From the NCBI GenBank assembly GCA_964402995.1, contig CAYOEA010000001.1:62001-126000 (forward strand): DNA of 64,000 nt. The letters are read 5' to 3'. Under the pieces are notes generated by a model. It ran no database searches and had not been told where the DNA came from. It was given only the letters and a program-made list of their open reading frames with translations. The number at the start of each line of letters is the position of its first letter. The first letter of the stretch is position 1. Below, in pieces: positions 1-9,249 of this stretch. Made by a program: the position numbers and the translations under genes. This DNA is from GCA-2686295 sp964402995 (lineage in GTDB: Archaea; Nanobdellota; Nanobdellia; Woesearchaeales; GCA-2686295).

Positions 1-6
1 ATTATA

Positions 7-558
7 ATGTATATGCTAGATAAATTAAAGAGTTTTGGAATTGTAGCAACTATCGCAGTTTTATTTACAATTTTCATTTTTGCGTTAACAAATGCAATTG
101 TTCCTCAACCAGAATATAATGATTTTTGCAATTATGATAATCAAAAGAATCAAAGAATTAATTGGGACGAATGTCCAAACACAAATATGTTGACTATGTG
201 TGATGGTGAAGTAGATTACATATTAGATGAAAATAATTGCCCTATAGATTATACTTGTGATGATTGTGGCATCACATATAAAAATGAACAAAATAAACAT
301 GATTTAGTACTATTTCTAGTTTCATCAATAGTAGGTTTAATAGCAATCTTATTTGGACTTTTTTGTATTAAAAGAACAGATTATTGGACATTAATAAAAG
401 CAGGATTTCTTCTTGGAGGATTAATAAGTTTATTTGTAGGAACGGGAATTTATTATGACTCTATGGCTCGATTCTTAAAACCAATAGTTATGTTTGTAGA
501 ATTAGTAATTATTCTTTTAGTAACATATAAGATAATTTCTAAGGGAAAAAAGAAATAA
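7..558 (+). CDS. hypothetical membrane protein with Cys-rich extracytoplasmic loop
   Basis: A 183-residue protein I do not recognise. One hydrophobic segment lies near the N-terminus (about residues 10-31). A polar stretch with seven cysteines follows (about 40-90), then three hydrophobic segments (about 99-120, 130-150 and 156-177) and a Lys-rich tail. The cysteines lie between the first and second membrane segments, so they could form disulfides or bind metal outside the cell. A second ATG lies two codons in. No domain assignment is possible by eye. It sits upstream of the ABC exporter operon on the same strand but is separated from it by 208 bases of AT-rich DNA, so it is probably a separate transcript. 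Confidence 0.6.
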   Translation: MYMLDKLKSFGIVATIAVLFTIFIFALTNAIVPQPEYNDFCNYDNQKNQRINWDECPNTNMLTMCDGEVDYILDENNCPIDYTCDDCGITYKNEQNKHDLVLFLVSSIVGLIAILFGLFCIKRTDYWTLIKAGFLLGGLISLFVGTGIYYDSMARFLKPIVMFVELVIILLVTYKIISKGKKK

Positions 559-766
559 TTCCTTTTTTATTTGTTAATTCTAACATCATATAATTAATTC
601 TTTTTATCTAAAAACACATTAATTAAAAAAATAAAAAAGAAGATAAAACATAATTTAATTTTTAAGTTTAATTATGGACTTATAATCCACTTAATTTAAA
701 AAGGAGCATTAATTTAAAAAAAATAATAAAATTAAAAAAATAATTTAAAAAATTTCAGAAATAAAA

Positions 767-1477
767 ATGAACGAGAATAAAATATTATTAAATTTAGATG
801 ATGTATGGAAAATTTATCAAATGGGCGAAGTAGAAGTTCCTGCTCTTAAAGGAGTATCTGTTGAAATAAATAAAGGAGATTTTGTAGCTATAATAGGTTC
901 CTCAGGAAGTGGGAAATCTACTATGATGAATTTAATAGGATGTTTAGACACACCATCAAAAGGAACTATTTTCTTAAAAGGTAAAGACATAAGTAAAATG
1001 TCAGAATCAAATTTAGCAACTTTAAGAGGAAAAACAATTGGATTTATATTCCAACAATATAATTTAATACCTTCAATTTCTGCATTTAGTAATGTGTTAT
1101 TACCATTAGAATTCTTAGAATATGATGACAAATTAGCAGAAGAAAAAGTAAATAAAATTCTAAAAATAGTAGGTTTAGATGATAAATCACATCATTTACC
1201 AACTCAATTATCAGGCGGACAACAACAAAGAATTTCTATTGCAAGAAGTTTAGTTGCAGATCCTGAGATAATACTTGCTGACGAACCTACAGGTGCACTT
1301 GATAGTGTGACTGGAACTCAAATATTAGAACTACTTCAAAAACTGTGGAAAGAAGAAGGCAAAACAATTATTATGGTAACACACGATTTAAAATTAGCAA
1401 AATATGCACAAACAACCATTGAATTAAAAGATGGTGAAATAATAAAAATAAGTAATAATCCAGAAGTAAAAAGATGA
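767..1477 (+). CDS. ABC transporter ATP-binding protein, MacB/LolD type
   Basis: A 236-residue ATPase subunit that would power the permease encoded at 2832-4079. Walker A is GSSGSGKST near residue 43, the Q-loop is FQQYNLIP, the ABC signature is LSGGQQQR, Walker B is IILADEPTGALD, and the switch His lies in VTHD. The spacing and the phrase DEPTGALD are typical of the LolD/MacB/FtsE branch, which pairs with FtsX-fold permeases and drives lipoprotein, peptide or drug export rather than import. Three genes run in order ATPase, COG1361 protein, permease, with gaps of 13 and 30 bases, so they very probably form one operon. The substrate cannot be read from the sequence. Confidence 0.95.
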   Translation: MNENKILLNLDDVWKIYQMGEVEVPALKGVSVEINKGDFVAIIGSSGSGKSTMMNLIGCLDTPSKGTIFLKGKDISKMSESNLATLRGKTIGFIFQQYNLIPSISAFSNVLLPLEFLEYDDKLAEEKVNKILKIVGLDDKSHHLPTQLSGGQQQRISIARSLVADPEIILADEPTGALDSVTGTQILELLQKLWKEEGKTIIMVTHDLKLAKYAQTTIELKDGEIIKISNNPEVKR

Positions 1478-1490
1478 GGCATACAAAAAA

Positions 1491-2801
1491 ATGAAACAAA
1501 TAACAAAACAAATAACAATAATATTTTTAGTTTTAATTATGAGCTTAAATATGGCTCTAGCACAACCAACATCAGATAATGTGATGGAATTAACATTCAA
1601 CGTTGTAAATCAAGATCCATTTCCTGCAGCTGCAGGCGATGTTGTTGAAGTTAGAATAGGGGTGGAAAATACTGGCGGATTAACTGCGAATGATATGATT
1701 ATTGAATTAATCCTTGAATATCCATTTCAATTAGTTGCAGGTGAAGAAGCAATACAAGAAATTGGAACACTTAATGGTTATCAATTAGGCGATAACATGA
1801 AAATTATAAAGTATAAAATTAGAGTAGATAAAGATGCTTTAGCTGGAAATTTTGACTTAAAAGTTAAATCTTATGAAAAAGGTTCTTCAACTTCAATTAC
1901 TAAAATAATAACTGTTGATGTAGATAATAAGGAAAATGCAGAAGTTATATACATTGATCAAGTTGAACTTATTCCAGGACATATAACTCCTTTGACATTT
2001 ACAATTAATAATGTTGGTTCTGCACCATTAAGAGACTTAACTTTTCAATGGGAAAATGAAGAAGATATAATTTTACCAGTAGGATCAGATAATACGAAAT
2101 ATATCAATTATATAAATATTGGAGAGAGTACAGTCTTAAAATTTGATGTAATTGCAAGTGCTAATGCAGATCCTGACTTGTATAAACTTGATTTAATTTT
2201 AACTTACTCTGACCCAACAACTGGCGAAGAAACTAAAATAAATACTAAAGCAGGCATATATGTTGGTGGAGCAACTGATTTTGATGTAGCATTCTCAGGC
2301 TTATCAGGTCAAGATGCATCATTTTCTGTCTCAAACATTGGAAGTGTATCTGCAAGTTCTGTAACTATAAAAATCCCTGATCAAAATGGATGGAAAGTTA
2401 CTGGAACAGATTCAGTAATCATTGGAAATTTGAATGAAGGGGATTATACTATTGCAAGTTTTGTTTTAAGACAATTAAGCACTGGTGTAGCTCCAACTAA
2501 TTCTGAACCAGGAACTAAAACTCAAGCTGAAGATCTAACTATTAAATTAGATATAGTCTATACTGATTCGAGAGGAAATAGAAATACTATTACAAAAGAA
2601 GTCTCAATGGACGCTTCAACATTCATGGTTTCTTCAGATGGAACATCCTTTGTACCTGGAAGTAAAAGAGGCATGATTGAAGAAGATGAATCATTTTGGA
2701 GTAAATATAATTATTGGATAATTGCAATAATTGTTTTAGTGTTAATATTTGTTATTAGAAAAAAATATTACTCGAAAACAACTAAGCTTAAAAGAAAATA
2801 A
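1491..2801 (+). CDS. COG1361-type extracellular protein with CARDB/Ig-like repeats, exporter-associated
   Basis: 436 residues. An N-terminal signal peptide ends near ALAQ (residues 1-25). Three beta-rich Ig/CARDB-like modules follow, with the recurring pattern of a conserved Asn-Xaa-Gly turn (VENTGG, INNVGSAP, VSNIGSVS). A single C-terminal membrane helix (about residues 405-425) is followed by a Lys/Arg-rich tail, so the protein is held on the outer face of the membrane. It lies between the ATPase and permease genes of one operon. In bacterial MacAB-type systems that position belongs to an adaptor protein, so I infer an adaptor or substrate-capture role. Similar COG1361 proteins occur at 49139-50536 and at 58610-59860, the latter beside RND exporters. 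Confidence 0.85.
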   Translation: MKQITKQITIIFLVLIMSLNMALAQPTSDNVMELTFNVVNQDPFPAAAGDVVEVRIGVENTGGLTANDMIIELILEYPFQLVAGEEAIQEIGTLNGYQLGDNMKIIKYKIRVDKDALAGNFDLKVKSYEKGSSTSITKIITVDVDNKENAEVIYIDQVELIPGHITPLTFTINNVGSAPLRDLTFQWENEEDIILPVGSDNTKYINYINIGESTVLKFDVIASANADPDLYKLDLILTYSDPTTGEETKINTKAGIYVGGATDFDVAFSGLSGQDASFSVSNIGSVSASSVTIKIPDQNGWKVTGTDSVIIGNLNEGDYTIASFVLRQLSTGVAPTNSEPGTKTQAEDLTIKLDIVYTDSRGNRNTITKEVSMDASTFMVSSDGTSFVPGSKRGMIEEDESFWSKYNYWIIAIIVLVLIFVIRKKYYSKTTKLKRK

Positions 2802-2831
2802 TTCTTTAAGCGAAAATTCAGGTCTAAATAA

Positions 2832-4079
2832 ATGAAATTTTACAAAGCATTCAAACATGCACTAAACATGGTTATACATGCTAAACTTAGAAGTTGGCTA
2901 ACCATATTAGGAATAGTTATTGGAGTTGCGGCAGTTATATCAATAGTTTCAATTGGAGATGCTCTAGAAGCAGATTTGAATTCTCAATTTGATGGACTTG
3001 GTGGTGACTTACTAACTTTAACTGCAGGAGCACCAAAAGCTTCAAGTTCTATGGGTGGCGGTGGCGGAAAATTTAGTCCACCTGCTAGTTCTGCAAGCGA
3101 AGAAGAAGTAGTTATTGATAAACGAGATGTTCAAATCTTAAAAGGAATTAGTGATATAAAACTTATAGATACACGCATAAGTGATAGAGCAGATATTTAT
3201 TATGTTGCTGAAAAAGGTACGGTTACAATTAACGGCGTAGATCCTTTAACCTGGTCACAAATAACAACTCTAGAACTTAGTGATGGGAGAGTATTAGGTC
3301 CTGCGGATTCAAATGTTATTGTAATTGGTGGAAAAGTTGCAGACGGTTTTTTTGATAAAGATTTAGGTGTTAATCAATTATTAACAATTGAAGAAAAACT
3401 TTTTAGAATAGTTGGAATTTTAGATGATGAAAGTACATCAATTTATATGCCAATAAAAAGTGCTTATGAAATTTTAGAAGATAAAGATATTGATGTTTAT
3501 GATTCAGTTATAATTCAAGTTAAAGATGAAGAACAAATTGAATCTGTAATTTCAATTATAGAACAAAAATTAATGATTTTTCGTCATGTAAATGAAAAAA
3601 CTGTTGATTTCTCAGTTTCTTCCAATCTAGAAGCACAATCTTCAAGAGCTGAAATGATGGCATCTTTAACAGCATTCTTAGCTGCAATTGCAGCTGTTGC
3701 ATTACTTGTTGGAGCAGTTGGAATAACTAATACTATGTTTACATCTGTTCTTGAGAAAACTAAAGAAATAGGTATTATGAAAGCTATTGGTGCAAGAAAT
3801 AATGATATTTTGAGAATTTTCTTAATAAATGCAGCTTTAATAGGTTTTATTGGCGGAGTTATAGGAATAATAGTTGGGATTCTCCTCTCAAGTGCTTTAC
3901 CTGCTATGATGGGAACATCAGGTATAATGGGTAAAATGGGCTCTTCAGGCGCTTTAATTAGTCTTCAAAGCATTCTTTGGTCTATAGGCTTATCAGTCCT
4001 CCTTGCAATGATTGCAGGCGCAATACCAGCATATAAAGGATCTAAGCTAAAACCTGTCGATGCTTTAAGATATGAATAA
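2832..4079 (+). CDS. ABC transporter permease, MacB/FtsX family
   Basis: 415 residues with the standard MacB layout: a first membrane helix (about 20-42, LTILGIVIGVAAVISIVSIG), a large extracytoplasmic MacB core domain (about 43-270), then three membrane helices (about 278-305, 330-355 and 380-402). The C-terminal FtsX domain contains VLEKTKEIGIMKAIGARNND, the coupling-helix signature of this family, and ends PAYKGSKLKPVDALRYE. A Gly/Ser/Pro-rich linker (MGGGGG, residues about 76-81) follows the first helix. It is the membrane partner of the ATPase at 767-1477. The next gene is 282 bases away, so the operon ends here. Confidence 0.95.
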   Translation: MKFYKAFKHALNMVIHAKLRSWLTILGIVIGVAAVISIVSIGDALEADLNSQFDGLGGDLLTLTAGAPKASSSMGGGGGKFSPPASSASEEEVVIDKRDVQILKGISDIKLIDTRISDRADIYYVAEKGTVTINGVDPLTWSQITTLELSDGRVLGPADSNVIVIGGKVADGFFDKDLGVNQLLTIEEKLFRIVGILDDESTSIYMPIKSAYEILEDKDIDVYDSVIIQVKDEEQIESVISIIEQKLMIFRHVNEKTVDFSVSSNLEAQSSRAEMMASLTAFLAAIAAVALLVGAVGITNTMFTSVLEKTKEIGIMKAIGARNNDILRIFLINAALIGFIGGVIGIIVGILLSSALPAMMGTSGIMGKMGSSGALISLQSILWSIGLSVLLAMIAGAIPAYKGSKLKPVDALRYE

Positions 4080-4361
4080 TAAATAAAAACTAAAAAGAGA
4101 TATAGTAAATAAAAACTTGCCTTAATTCATAGAAACCATCTACCACAGGCGTAAAAGTATATAAATAAATTTACTATCACACACCATTTTGGTTTCTTGC
4201 ATCAATACTCTTGACAATAGTATTTAACAGCTATATAATTTGGCCAGGAATAGTATTTCATTTCTTATATGATATGATACAAACATGGATAAGTAAGAAA
4301 ACAATACAATAGATAATTCTAAGACAAAAAGTTTTTATAGATAAATGATAATATTATATTA

Positions 4362-4796
4362 ATGCAATATAAACACACACAAGTTGGAACCTTAATCATA
4401 ACAGTAAGTTTAATTCTGGTATTGTTATTTGGATATCTTTTAACAACAGTGGAATATAATTCTCAAATAATAATTATAATGGTTCTTGCAATTGCAATAT
4501 TAGCTTCATTCTCAGCATTAAATTCTAGCATCGATAAAAATTATCTTAAAATTAGATTTGGCTACGGACTATACAAAAGAAGATTTTTACTAAAAGAAAT
4601 AAACTCAGTTGAAATAGTAAGAAACAAATGGTATTATGGATGGGGAATAAGAGTTTGGTTTTGGCCAAAAATGACTATCTTTAATGTCTCAGGATTTGAT
4701 GCAGTTGAAATAATCATGAATAATAGTATACGTTTTAGAATTGGAACAGACGATCCTAAAGGCTTAGAAACTGCAATTAAACAAGGAATGAAATAA
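4362..4796 (+). CDS. small membrane protein with PH-like C-terminal region
   Basis: 144 residues. Two adjacent membrane helices (about 11-28 and 35-53) are followed by a soluble region with repeated aromatic and basic residues (NKWYYGWGIRVWFWPKM). Two helices followed by a compact beta-rich domain resembles bacterial PH-domain membrane proteins. This is a fold guess, not a family assignment. The start is supported by a TATA-like TTTTTATAG about 28 bases upstream, consistent with leaderless translation. It stands alone, with no operon partner. Confidence 0.6.
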   Translation: MQYKHTQVGTLIITVSLILVLLFGYLLTTVEYNSQIIIIMVLAIAILASFSALNSSIDKNYLKIRFGYGLYKRRFLLKEINSVEIVRNKWYYGWGIRVWFWPKMTIFNVSGFDAVEIIMNNSIRFRIGTDDPKGLETAIKQGMK

Positions 4797-4889
4797 ATTT
4801 ACCATGATAATTCTAAACTTTAAATAAATTCTATATTTTTACTAAAAATTTAAATATGAAAACATAAATTATAGTCTTTGGGGGATATC

Positions 4890-4985
4890 ATGATTAAATT
4901 TATAGAGTTTGATAGACAAGGTAATTTAATAGCCATTGCAGGAGCTTGTAAAGCTAGTTTCTTTAAAGATAAGATTAGTAATTAA
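4890..4985 (+). CDS. candidate 31-residue microprotein
   Basis: This short frame opens with ATG six bases after a strong purine run (GGGGGAT) and is preceded by an A/T-rich TATA-like tract near 4840-4855. The peptide is MIKFIEFDRQGNLIAIAGAC followed by KASFFKDKISN, with one Cys and a small hydrophobic centre. It is the only recognisable content of the 302-base interval between the flanking genes. The ribosome-binding site is better than those of many longer genes nearby, which is why I list it. I recognise no family. Confidence 0.4.
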   Translation: MIKFIEFDRQGNLIAIAGACKASFFKDKISN

Positions 4986-5098
4986 TTTAAAAATACCTAT
5001 TCAAATGATGATTACATTCGAAATAATTCTAGTTTAATTTCTACAAAAGAAAGATTTTTATAGTTTAAAACCGAAAATTCTAATTGGGTGGTAATTAA

Positions 5099-5356
5099 AT
5101 GGTATTAAATTTTGAACCTATATATATAGTGAATTTAATTCTATGCATCGTAATTTTTGCACTAGGATACGTAGGTTATACAAAGAGTAAAAATAAATTG
5201 CCTTTATACATAGGCATTGCTTTTGGTTTATTCGGGTTGTCACATCTTGCGACAATTGTAGGATTAAAAGTTGCTTTAGGAACTATCTTGATAATAATTA
5301 GAACAATAGCTTACTTGCTAGTTGTTTATGCACTATACGCATTTGTCAAGAAATAA
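5099..5356 (+). CDS. small three-helix membrane protein
   Basis: 85 residues, almost entirely hydrophobic: three membrane helices (about 7-25, 34-54 and 60-82) joined by short Lys-containing turns. GGGTGG seven bases before the ATG serves as ribosome-binding site, and TTTTTATAGTTTAAA lies about 40 bases upstream. The gene is followed directly by a classical hairpin-plus-T-tract terminator at 5367-5388, so it is a monocistronic unit. I recognise no family. Proteins of this shape are common and uncharacterised in archaea. Confidence 0.6.
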   Translation: MVLNFEPIYIVNLILCIVIFALGYVGYTKSKNKLPLYIGIAFGLFGLSHLATIVGLKVALGTILIIIRTIAYLLVVYALYAFVKK

Positions 5357-5366
5357 ATCTTTTTAT

Positions 5367-5388
5367 ACGTGCAATTAGCACGTTTTTT
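5367..5388 (+). terminator. hairpin and T-tract terminator
   Basis: ACGTGC-AATTA-GCACGT forms a perfect six-base-pair stem with a five-base loop, followed at once by a run of T. It lies ten bases after the stop codon of the preceding gene, so it is the likely transcription end of that gene. Confidence 0.7.
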
Positions 5389-5553
5389 CTTATTTTTAAC
5401 TTATTTTTAACTTAAAGAACAACTTTCTAGAGTTTTTATTCTTAAAAAAATACTAACATTCATAGAAACAAGAGAATTTATCAGGACAATCAAGTAAAAT
5501 TAAGCACGATAATTGCAAAAGCTTATAAATAAACAGAGGTTCTGCATACTAAA

Positions 5554-5751
5554 ATGGTACGAATGCCAACATACGATAAAAGAAGAGTAACTGGAAGAAG
5601 AAATGGTAGAATTAGAGCTGTAAGGCCTAAAACATTTGCAAATGAAGAAGCTGCAAAGACATACGCAGAAGCAAATGAGATTAAGAAATACAAGTTAGTA
5701 GACATCTCACCAACTGAAAAGAAAGTTAAAATTCGAATTGTAGAAGAATAA
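5554..5751 (+). CDS. small basic conserved-type protein
   Basis: 65 residues, very rich in Arg and Lys in the first half (YDKRRVTGRRNGRIRAVRPK) and mixed-charge afterwards. The composition suggests nucleic-acid or ribosome association. I have the impression of similar orphan proteins in DPANN genomes but can name no family. A TATA box (GCTTATAAATAAAC) lies about 27 bases before the ATG, so the mRNA is probably leaderless. An alternative start lies at the Met in the fourth position. Confidence 0.7.
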   Translation: MVRMPTYDKRRVTGRRNGRIRAVRPKTFANEEAAKTYAEANEIKKYKLVDISPTEKKVKIRIVEE

Positions 5752-5871
5752 TTTCTTAATATTTTCTTAATAAAATTTTGTAATACTAGAGTTTATTAGA
5801 TTATAAACCTACTTCTAGCTTAAGAATGTATTATAAGTAAATATATATACTAACAAATTTTATTTTAACTG

Positions 5872-6840
5872 ATGAAAAAGTATCTTAAAATAATATTGAC
5901 TATTATTGTTTGCTTTTTATTACTAGAAGCAATTACTAAGATTATTGTAGACAAGAATAAAATAGGTGATATTGATTATTTTCCTGAATATAAAAAATTG
6001 TATGAACTTACAGATGATTGTAGAGTATATAAATTAAAAGAAAGCACGATATTTCAAGAAGGAGACTATATTATCCAAACTAATAATTTAGGCCTAAGAA
6101 ACAAAGAGTTATCAGCAAATACTGAAAAAATACTAGTTATTGGAGACTCTGTGACAATGGGAATTGGACTACATGACGGGAATAAAACTTTCTCAGCCAA
6201 TTTGGAGAAATTAATAGGAAATAAAAGCATTGAAGTTGTAAATGCAGGAGTCCCAGGTTATAACTTGTATCAAAATAAATGCCAACTTGACGCGCTGATA
6301 GAAAAAATTAATCCAAGTATTGTGATACTTGAAATTACACAAAATGATTTAACAAAAGAAGTAATCTATGAACTTTATTACACAAAACATCCATTTATGG
6401 GAAAACTGCACAGCATAGCAGGTAAGTTGAATTTGTTTAAAATATTTAACAATCATATATATAATAAATACTCTGAGAAGATCATAAAAGAAAAGAATCT
6501 GCTTGATGCAGTGAAAAGAAATAAGGATGCACTTGAAGAAATTATCAACTCAAAATTTGATTATAAATTATTCATATTAGAATTGCCAAACTTAAGAGTC
6601 AATAATGCGCATCCCTTCTTTGGTACAATTTTCTCAATACATGATCACCTTAAAGAAGTTAATAAGACATATGATAAAAAATTTGGATTTATCGATGCAA
6701 ATAAAAATTTCGTTAATATGTCACTAAATCTGACTGAACTGACAGTTGAAAACGATTGGATTCATTTTAATGAAGAAGGACATGAAATAATTGGACAGTT
6801 AGTTTATGACGAATTAGTTAGAATTGAGTTTATAAACTAA
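5872..6840 (+). CDS. SGNH/GDSL-type hydrolase, membrane-anchored (paralogue 1 of 4)
   Basis: 322 residues with an N-terminal membrane anchor (about 5-24). SGNH blocks are in order: block I VIGDSVTMG with the nucleophile Ser, block II NAGVPGYN with the oxyanion Gly, block III TQNDLT with the Asn, and block V DWIHFNEEGHEII with the Asp-x-x-His pair. All catalytic residues are therefore present. Such enzymes are esterases or acyl/acetyl hydrolases, and the anchor puts the active site outside the cell, where glycans or lipids are possible substrates. Related proteins occur at 11592, 23528 and 32137 in this window. Confidence 0.88.
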   Translation: MKKYLKIILTIIVCFLLLEAITKIIVDKNKIGDIDYFPEYKKLYELTDDCRVYKLKESTIFQEGDYIIQTNNLGLRNKELSANTEKILVIGDSVTMGIGLHDGNKTFSANLEKLIGNKSIEVVNAGVPGYNLYQNKCQLDALIEKINPSIVILEITQNDLTKEVIYELYYTKHPFMGKLHSIAGKLNLFKIFNNHIYNKYSEKIIKEKNLLDAVKRNKDALEEIINSKFDYKLFILELPNLRVNNAHPFFGTIFSIHDHLKEVNKTYDKKFGFIDANKNFVNMSLNLTELTVENDWIHFNEEGHEIIGQLVYDELVRIEFIN

Positions 6841-6872
6841 AAATAATCGATAAATATCAGTTCGGCAGTCAA

Positions 6873-6900
6873 TCTTCTTTTTGTTAATTTAAAAAGAAGA
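6873..6900. terminator. convergent-gene hairpin
   Basis: TCTTCTTTTT and AAAAAGAAGA form a perfect ten-base-pair stem around a loop of eight bases. It lies between two convergent genes (SGNH hydrolase on + and response regulator on -), and the T-rich or A-rich arm would serve as terminator for either strand. Confidence 0.6.
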
Positions 6901-6950
6901 AATATGTTGGAGAGTTCCAAAAATAATTATAAAGTTTTCTAAATTAAGAT

Positions 6951-7337
6951 TTATTTTAAATGCTTATCAACCATTTTAAGTAAATCATCCCCATAAATTG
7001 GTTTTGGCATATAATCAGTACATCCTGCGTCAATGCACTTTGCTCTATCTGAAGACATGGCATGCGCAGTAACAGCAATTATTGGAGTATCTTTATATTG
7101 TTTTGTTCTTCTAAGAACTGTGGACAAGTATAAACCGTTCTTATCACCTTTTAATGATAAATCTAATAAAATCATATCTATTGAGTTACCTAGTTTACTT
7201 TGATTTCTTAAATGATCTTTAGCTTCACTAACTGATTCTGCAGATAAAACTTCATAATCATTTTCTAACAGTATATTAATTAACTTTTGAGAATCTTTGT
7301 CATCTTCTACGGATAATATATATGGTTTTTTATTCAT
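6951..7337 (-). CDS. response regulator, receiver domain only
   Basis: 128 residues forming a single REC domain: acidic pair in VEDDKDS, phospho-acceptor Asp in LLDLSLKG, Thr in AVTAHA, and Lys in MPKPI. No output domain follows, so it acts as a relay or by protein contact, as in CheY and Spo0F types. I chose the ATG at 7337, eight bases beyond the stop of the kinase gene and preceded by GAAGTGA. A longer frame would need a TTG at 7355. It is co-transcribed with and downstream of the hybrid kinase at 7345-9249. Confidence 0.92.
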   Translation of the reverse strand: MNKKPYILSVEDDKDSQKLINILLENDYEVLSAESVSEAKDHLRNQSKLGNSIDMILLDLSLKGDKNGLYLSTVLRRTKQYKDTPIIAVTAHAMSSDRAKCIDAGCTDYMPKPIYGDDLLKMVDKHLK

Positions 7338-7344
7338 TTTTCTT

Positions 7345-9249
7345 TCACTTCTCAAATGCGAGTATAAAGGTTGAACCTACTTTTTTATTTGTTTTCACAA
7401 TTACTTCGATATCATAATAATCACACACGTTTTTTATGATTGCAAGACCCATGCCTAAACCTTGATGTTTTTTTGTGTATCCAGAACTTTCTTGAGAAAC
7501 AGATTCAAACATACGATCAATGTTTTCTGAAGCTATTCCTATGCCAGTATCTTTCATTATCAATGCAATTCCTTCTTCAGTTTTGATTAGACTAACATCC
7601 ACTCCACCCTTCTCAGTATATTTTATTGAATTATCAAATAATTCAGTAACAACTTTAGTCATAGCATACATATTTCCTGTGTAAGGAACATCAGGTTTGA
7701 AAGATGTAAAGTTTACTTTTAATCCCTTATTATCACTCTTATAAGTATTATTTTTTATAACGCTCGAAACAATCTCAAATAAATTAAGTGTTTCAGGTTT
7801 AAAATCATAAGTTTCAGTTATTAATTCAGAAAAGAATGAAATATCAGTAGTTGTTTTTGCTAATCTTTCCCCACTTTCTAGAACAGTACGCGCATACATG
7901 GCCAAATCTTCGTTTTTCGAACCAACCTCATCAGATATTAATCGAGTAAAACCCATTATTGAATTTAAAGGAGTTCTTATTTCATGAGACATATTGAGTA
8001 ACACTTCACCCTTAACAGCATTAGTCTTAACAGCAACATCATTAGCAACTTTTAAATCAGCAATAAGTTTTTCTTTTTCTGTAATGTTAGATATATTACT
8101 TTGAATACTTTTAAGCAAACCATTGTCATCTGTAATTGGTTTAGCTGTGTGCGAAATCACGTCCCAAGTTATTTCATCAGTATCACTATCTCCTCTTAGA
8201 AATCTATATTTGAAATCAACTATTCCTTTTCCAGCCACAACTTGATTGAACATTTCTCCTACTCGTTCACGATCATCAGGATGAATAAAATCTGTTGGAA
8301 TTCTTATTCCCATAAAATATTCTGAAGAATAACCTAAGACAAGCATAGATTGAGGACTCACATAATTTACTAAACCCGAAGCATTAGCTGTCATAGTCAT
8401 ATCAGGACTATTTTCAATAATATTAGTTAGTTTTTGTTCACTTTCTCTTAACTTTTTTTCTGAGTTTCTCTTCTTTGTAGTATCATTAAAAAATACTGCA
8501 AATTTACCAGGTTCTGTACGATAAGCAAAACAATGATAATGTTTCCCTGACGATTTACTAAATTGATCAAACTCTTTAGGTTTGCCTGTTTTTACAACCT
8601 CACTATATATTTTAATCCAAACATCTTCTACTCCAGGCAAAATTTCACTGAGTGTTTTACCAACTACATCCTCAGACTTCATTCTTAAAGTTTTTTCCCA
8701 GGCAGGATTTACTTCCAGAAATCTATAATCAATAGCTTCATCTTTGTCATTATATATCAATTCATGATGAGCAAATGAATTCATCATTTTGGTAATCATA
8801 TTATAGTATTTTAACTCACTTAGCTTCTGTTCTTTCCTTTTTTTGATTGCAAAATCAATATTCAATCTAATTTCAGCAGGTTTAAGCATGGGTTTTGCAA
8901 AATAACCACTTGCACCAGAGTCTAAAGCTTTAGCTAAATCACTTTCTTCCATGGTACCTGATATGAAATATACTGGAATTCTTGGATTATAAGCTAAAAT
9001 ATCTTTTGTAGTCTCAAAACCATCTTTGCCTGGCATCTGCACATCCATGAAAATCATGTCTATATACTGTTCTTTTACTTTCTTCAAAGCATCAGATCCA
9101 TTCAAAACAGAAATAACTTCAGTATTCTCATCAGGATCTATAACTGCTATTAGAGAAATTATATTATCAGAATTATCATCAACAACTAGAATTACTCTCT
9201 TTTCATCTGCTATACTCTTTTCATCTGCTATATCTTCTAAAAGTTTCAT
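7345..9249 (-). CDS. sensor histidine kinase with N-terminal receiver and two PAS domains
   Basis: 634 residues from the ATG at 9249 (a TTG eight codons earlier is possible). Domain order: receiver (about 20-135, VVDDNSDN, MDVQMPGKDG, FAKPM), PAS (about 150-260), PAS with PAC-like ending (about 270-390), HisKA with the H-box MSHEIRTPLNS, and HATPase with DNSIKYT, DTGIGI and GLGMGLAI. No membrane segment is visible, so it senses a cytoplasmic signal. An N-terminal receiver means it is itself phosphorylation-controlled. The receiver-only protein downstream is the likely phosphate acceptor. A TATA motif (CTTTAAATATATG on the minus strand, about 9328-9340) lies upstream. Confidence 0.93.
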   Translation of the reverse strand: MKLLEDIADEKSIADEKRVILVVDDNSDNIISLIAVIDPDENTEVISVLNGSDALKKVKEQYIDMIFMDVQMPGKDGFETTKDILAYNPRIPVYFISGTMEESDLAKALDSGASGYFAKPMLKPAEIRLNIDFAIKKRKEQKLSELKYYNMITKMMNSFAHHELIYNDKDEAIDYRFLEVNPAWEKTLRMKSEDVVGKTLSEILPGVEDVWIKIYSEVVKTGKPKEFDQFSKSSGKHYHCFAYRTEPGKFAVFFNDTTKKRNSEKKLRESEQKLTNIIENSPDMTMTANASGLVNYVSPQSMLVLGYSSEYFMGIRIPTDFIHPDDRERVGEMFNQVVAGKGIVDFKYRFLRGDSDTDEITWDVISHTAKPITDDNGLLKSIQSNISNITEKEKLIADLKVANDVAVKTNAVKGEVLLNMSHEIRTPLNSIMGFTRLISDEVGSKNEDLAMYARTVLESGERLAKTTTDISFFSELITETYDFKPETLNLFEIVSSVIKNNTYKSDNKGLKVNFTSFKPDVPYTGNMYAMTKVVTELFDNSIKYTEKGGVDVSLIKTEEGIALIMKDTGIGIASENIDRMFESVSQESSGYTKKHQGLGMGLAIIKNVCDYYDIEVIVKTNKKVGSTFILAFEK

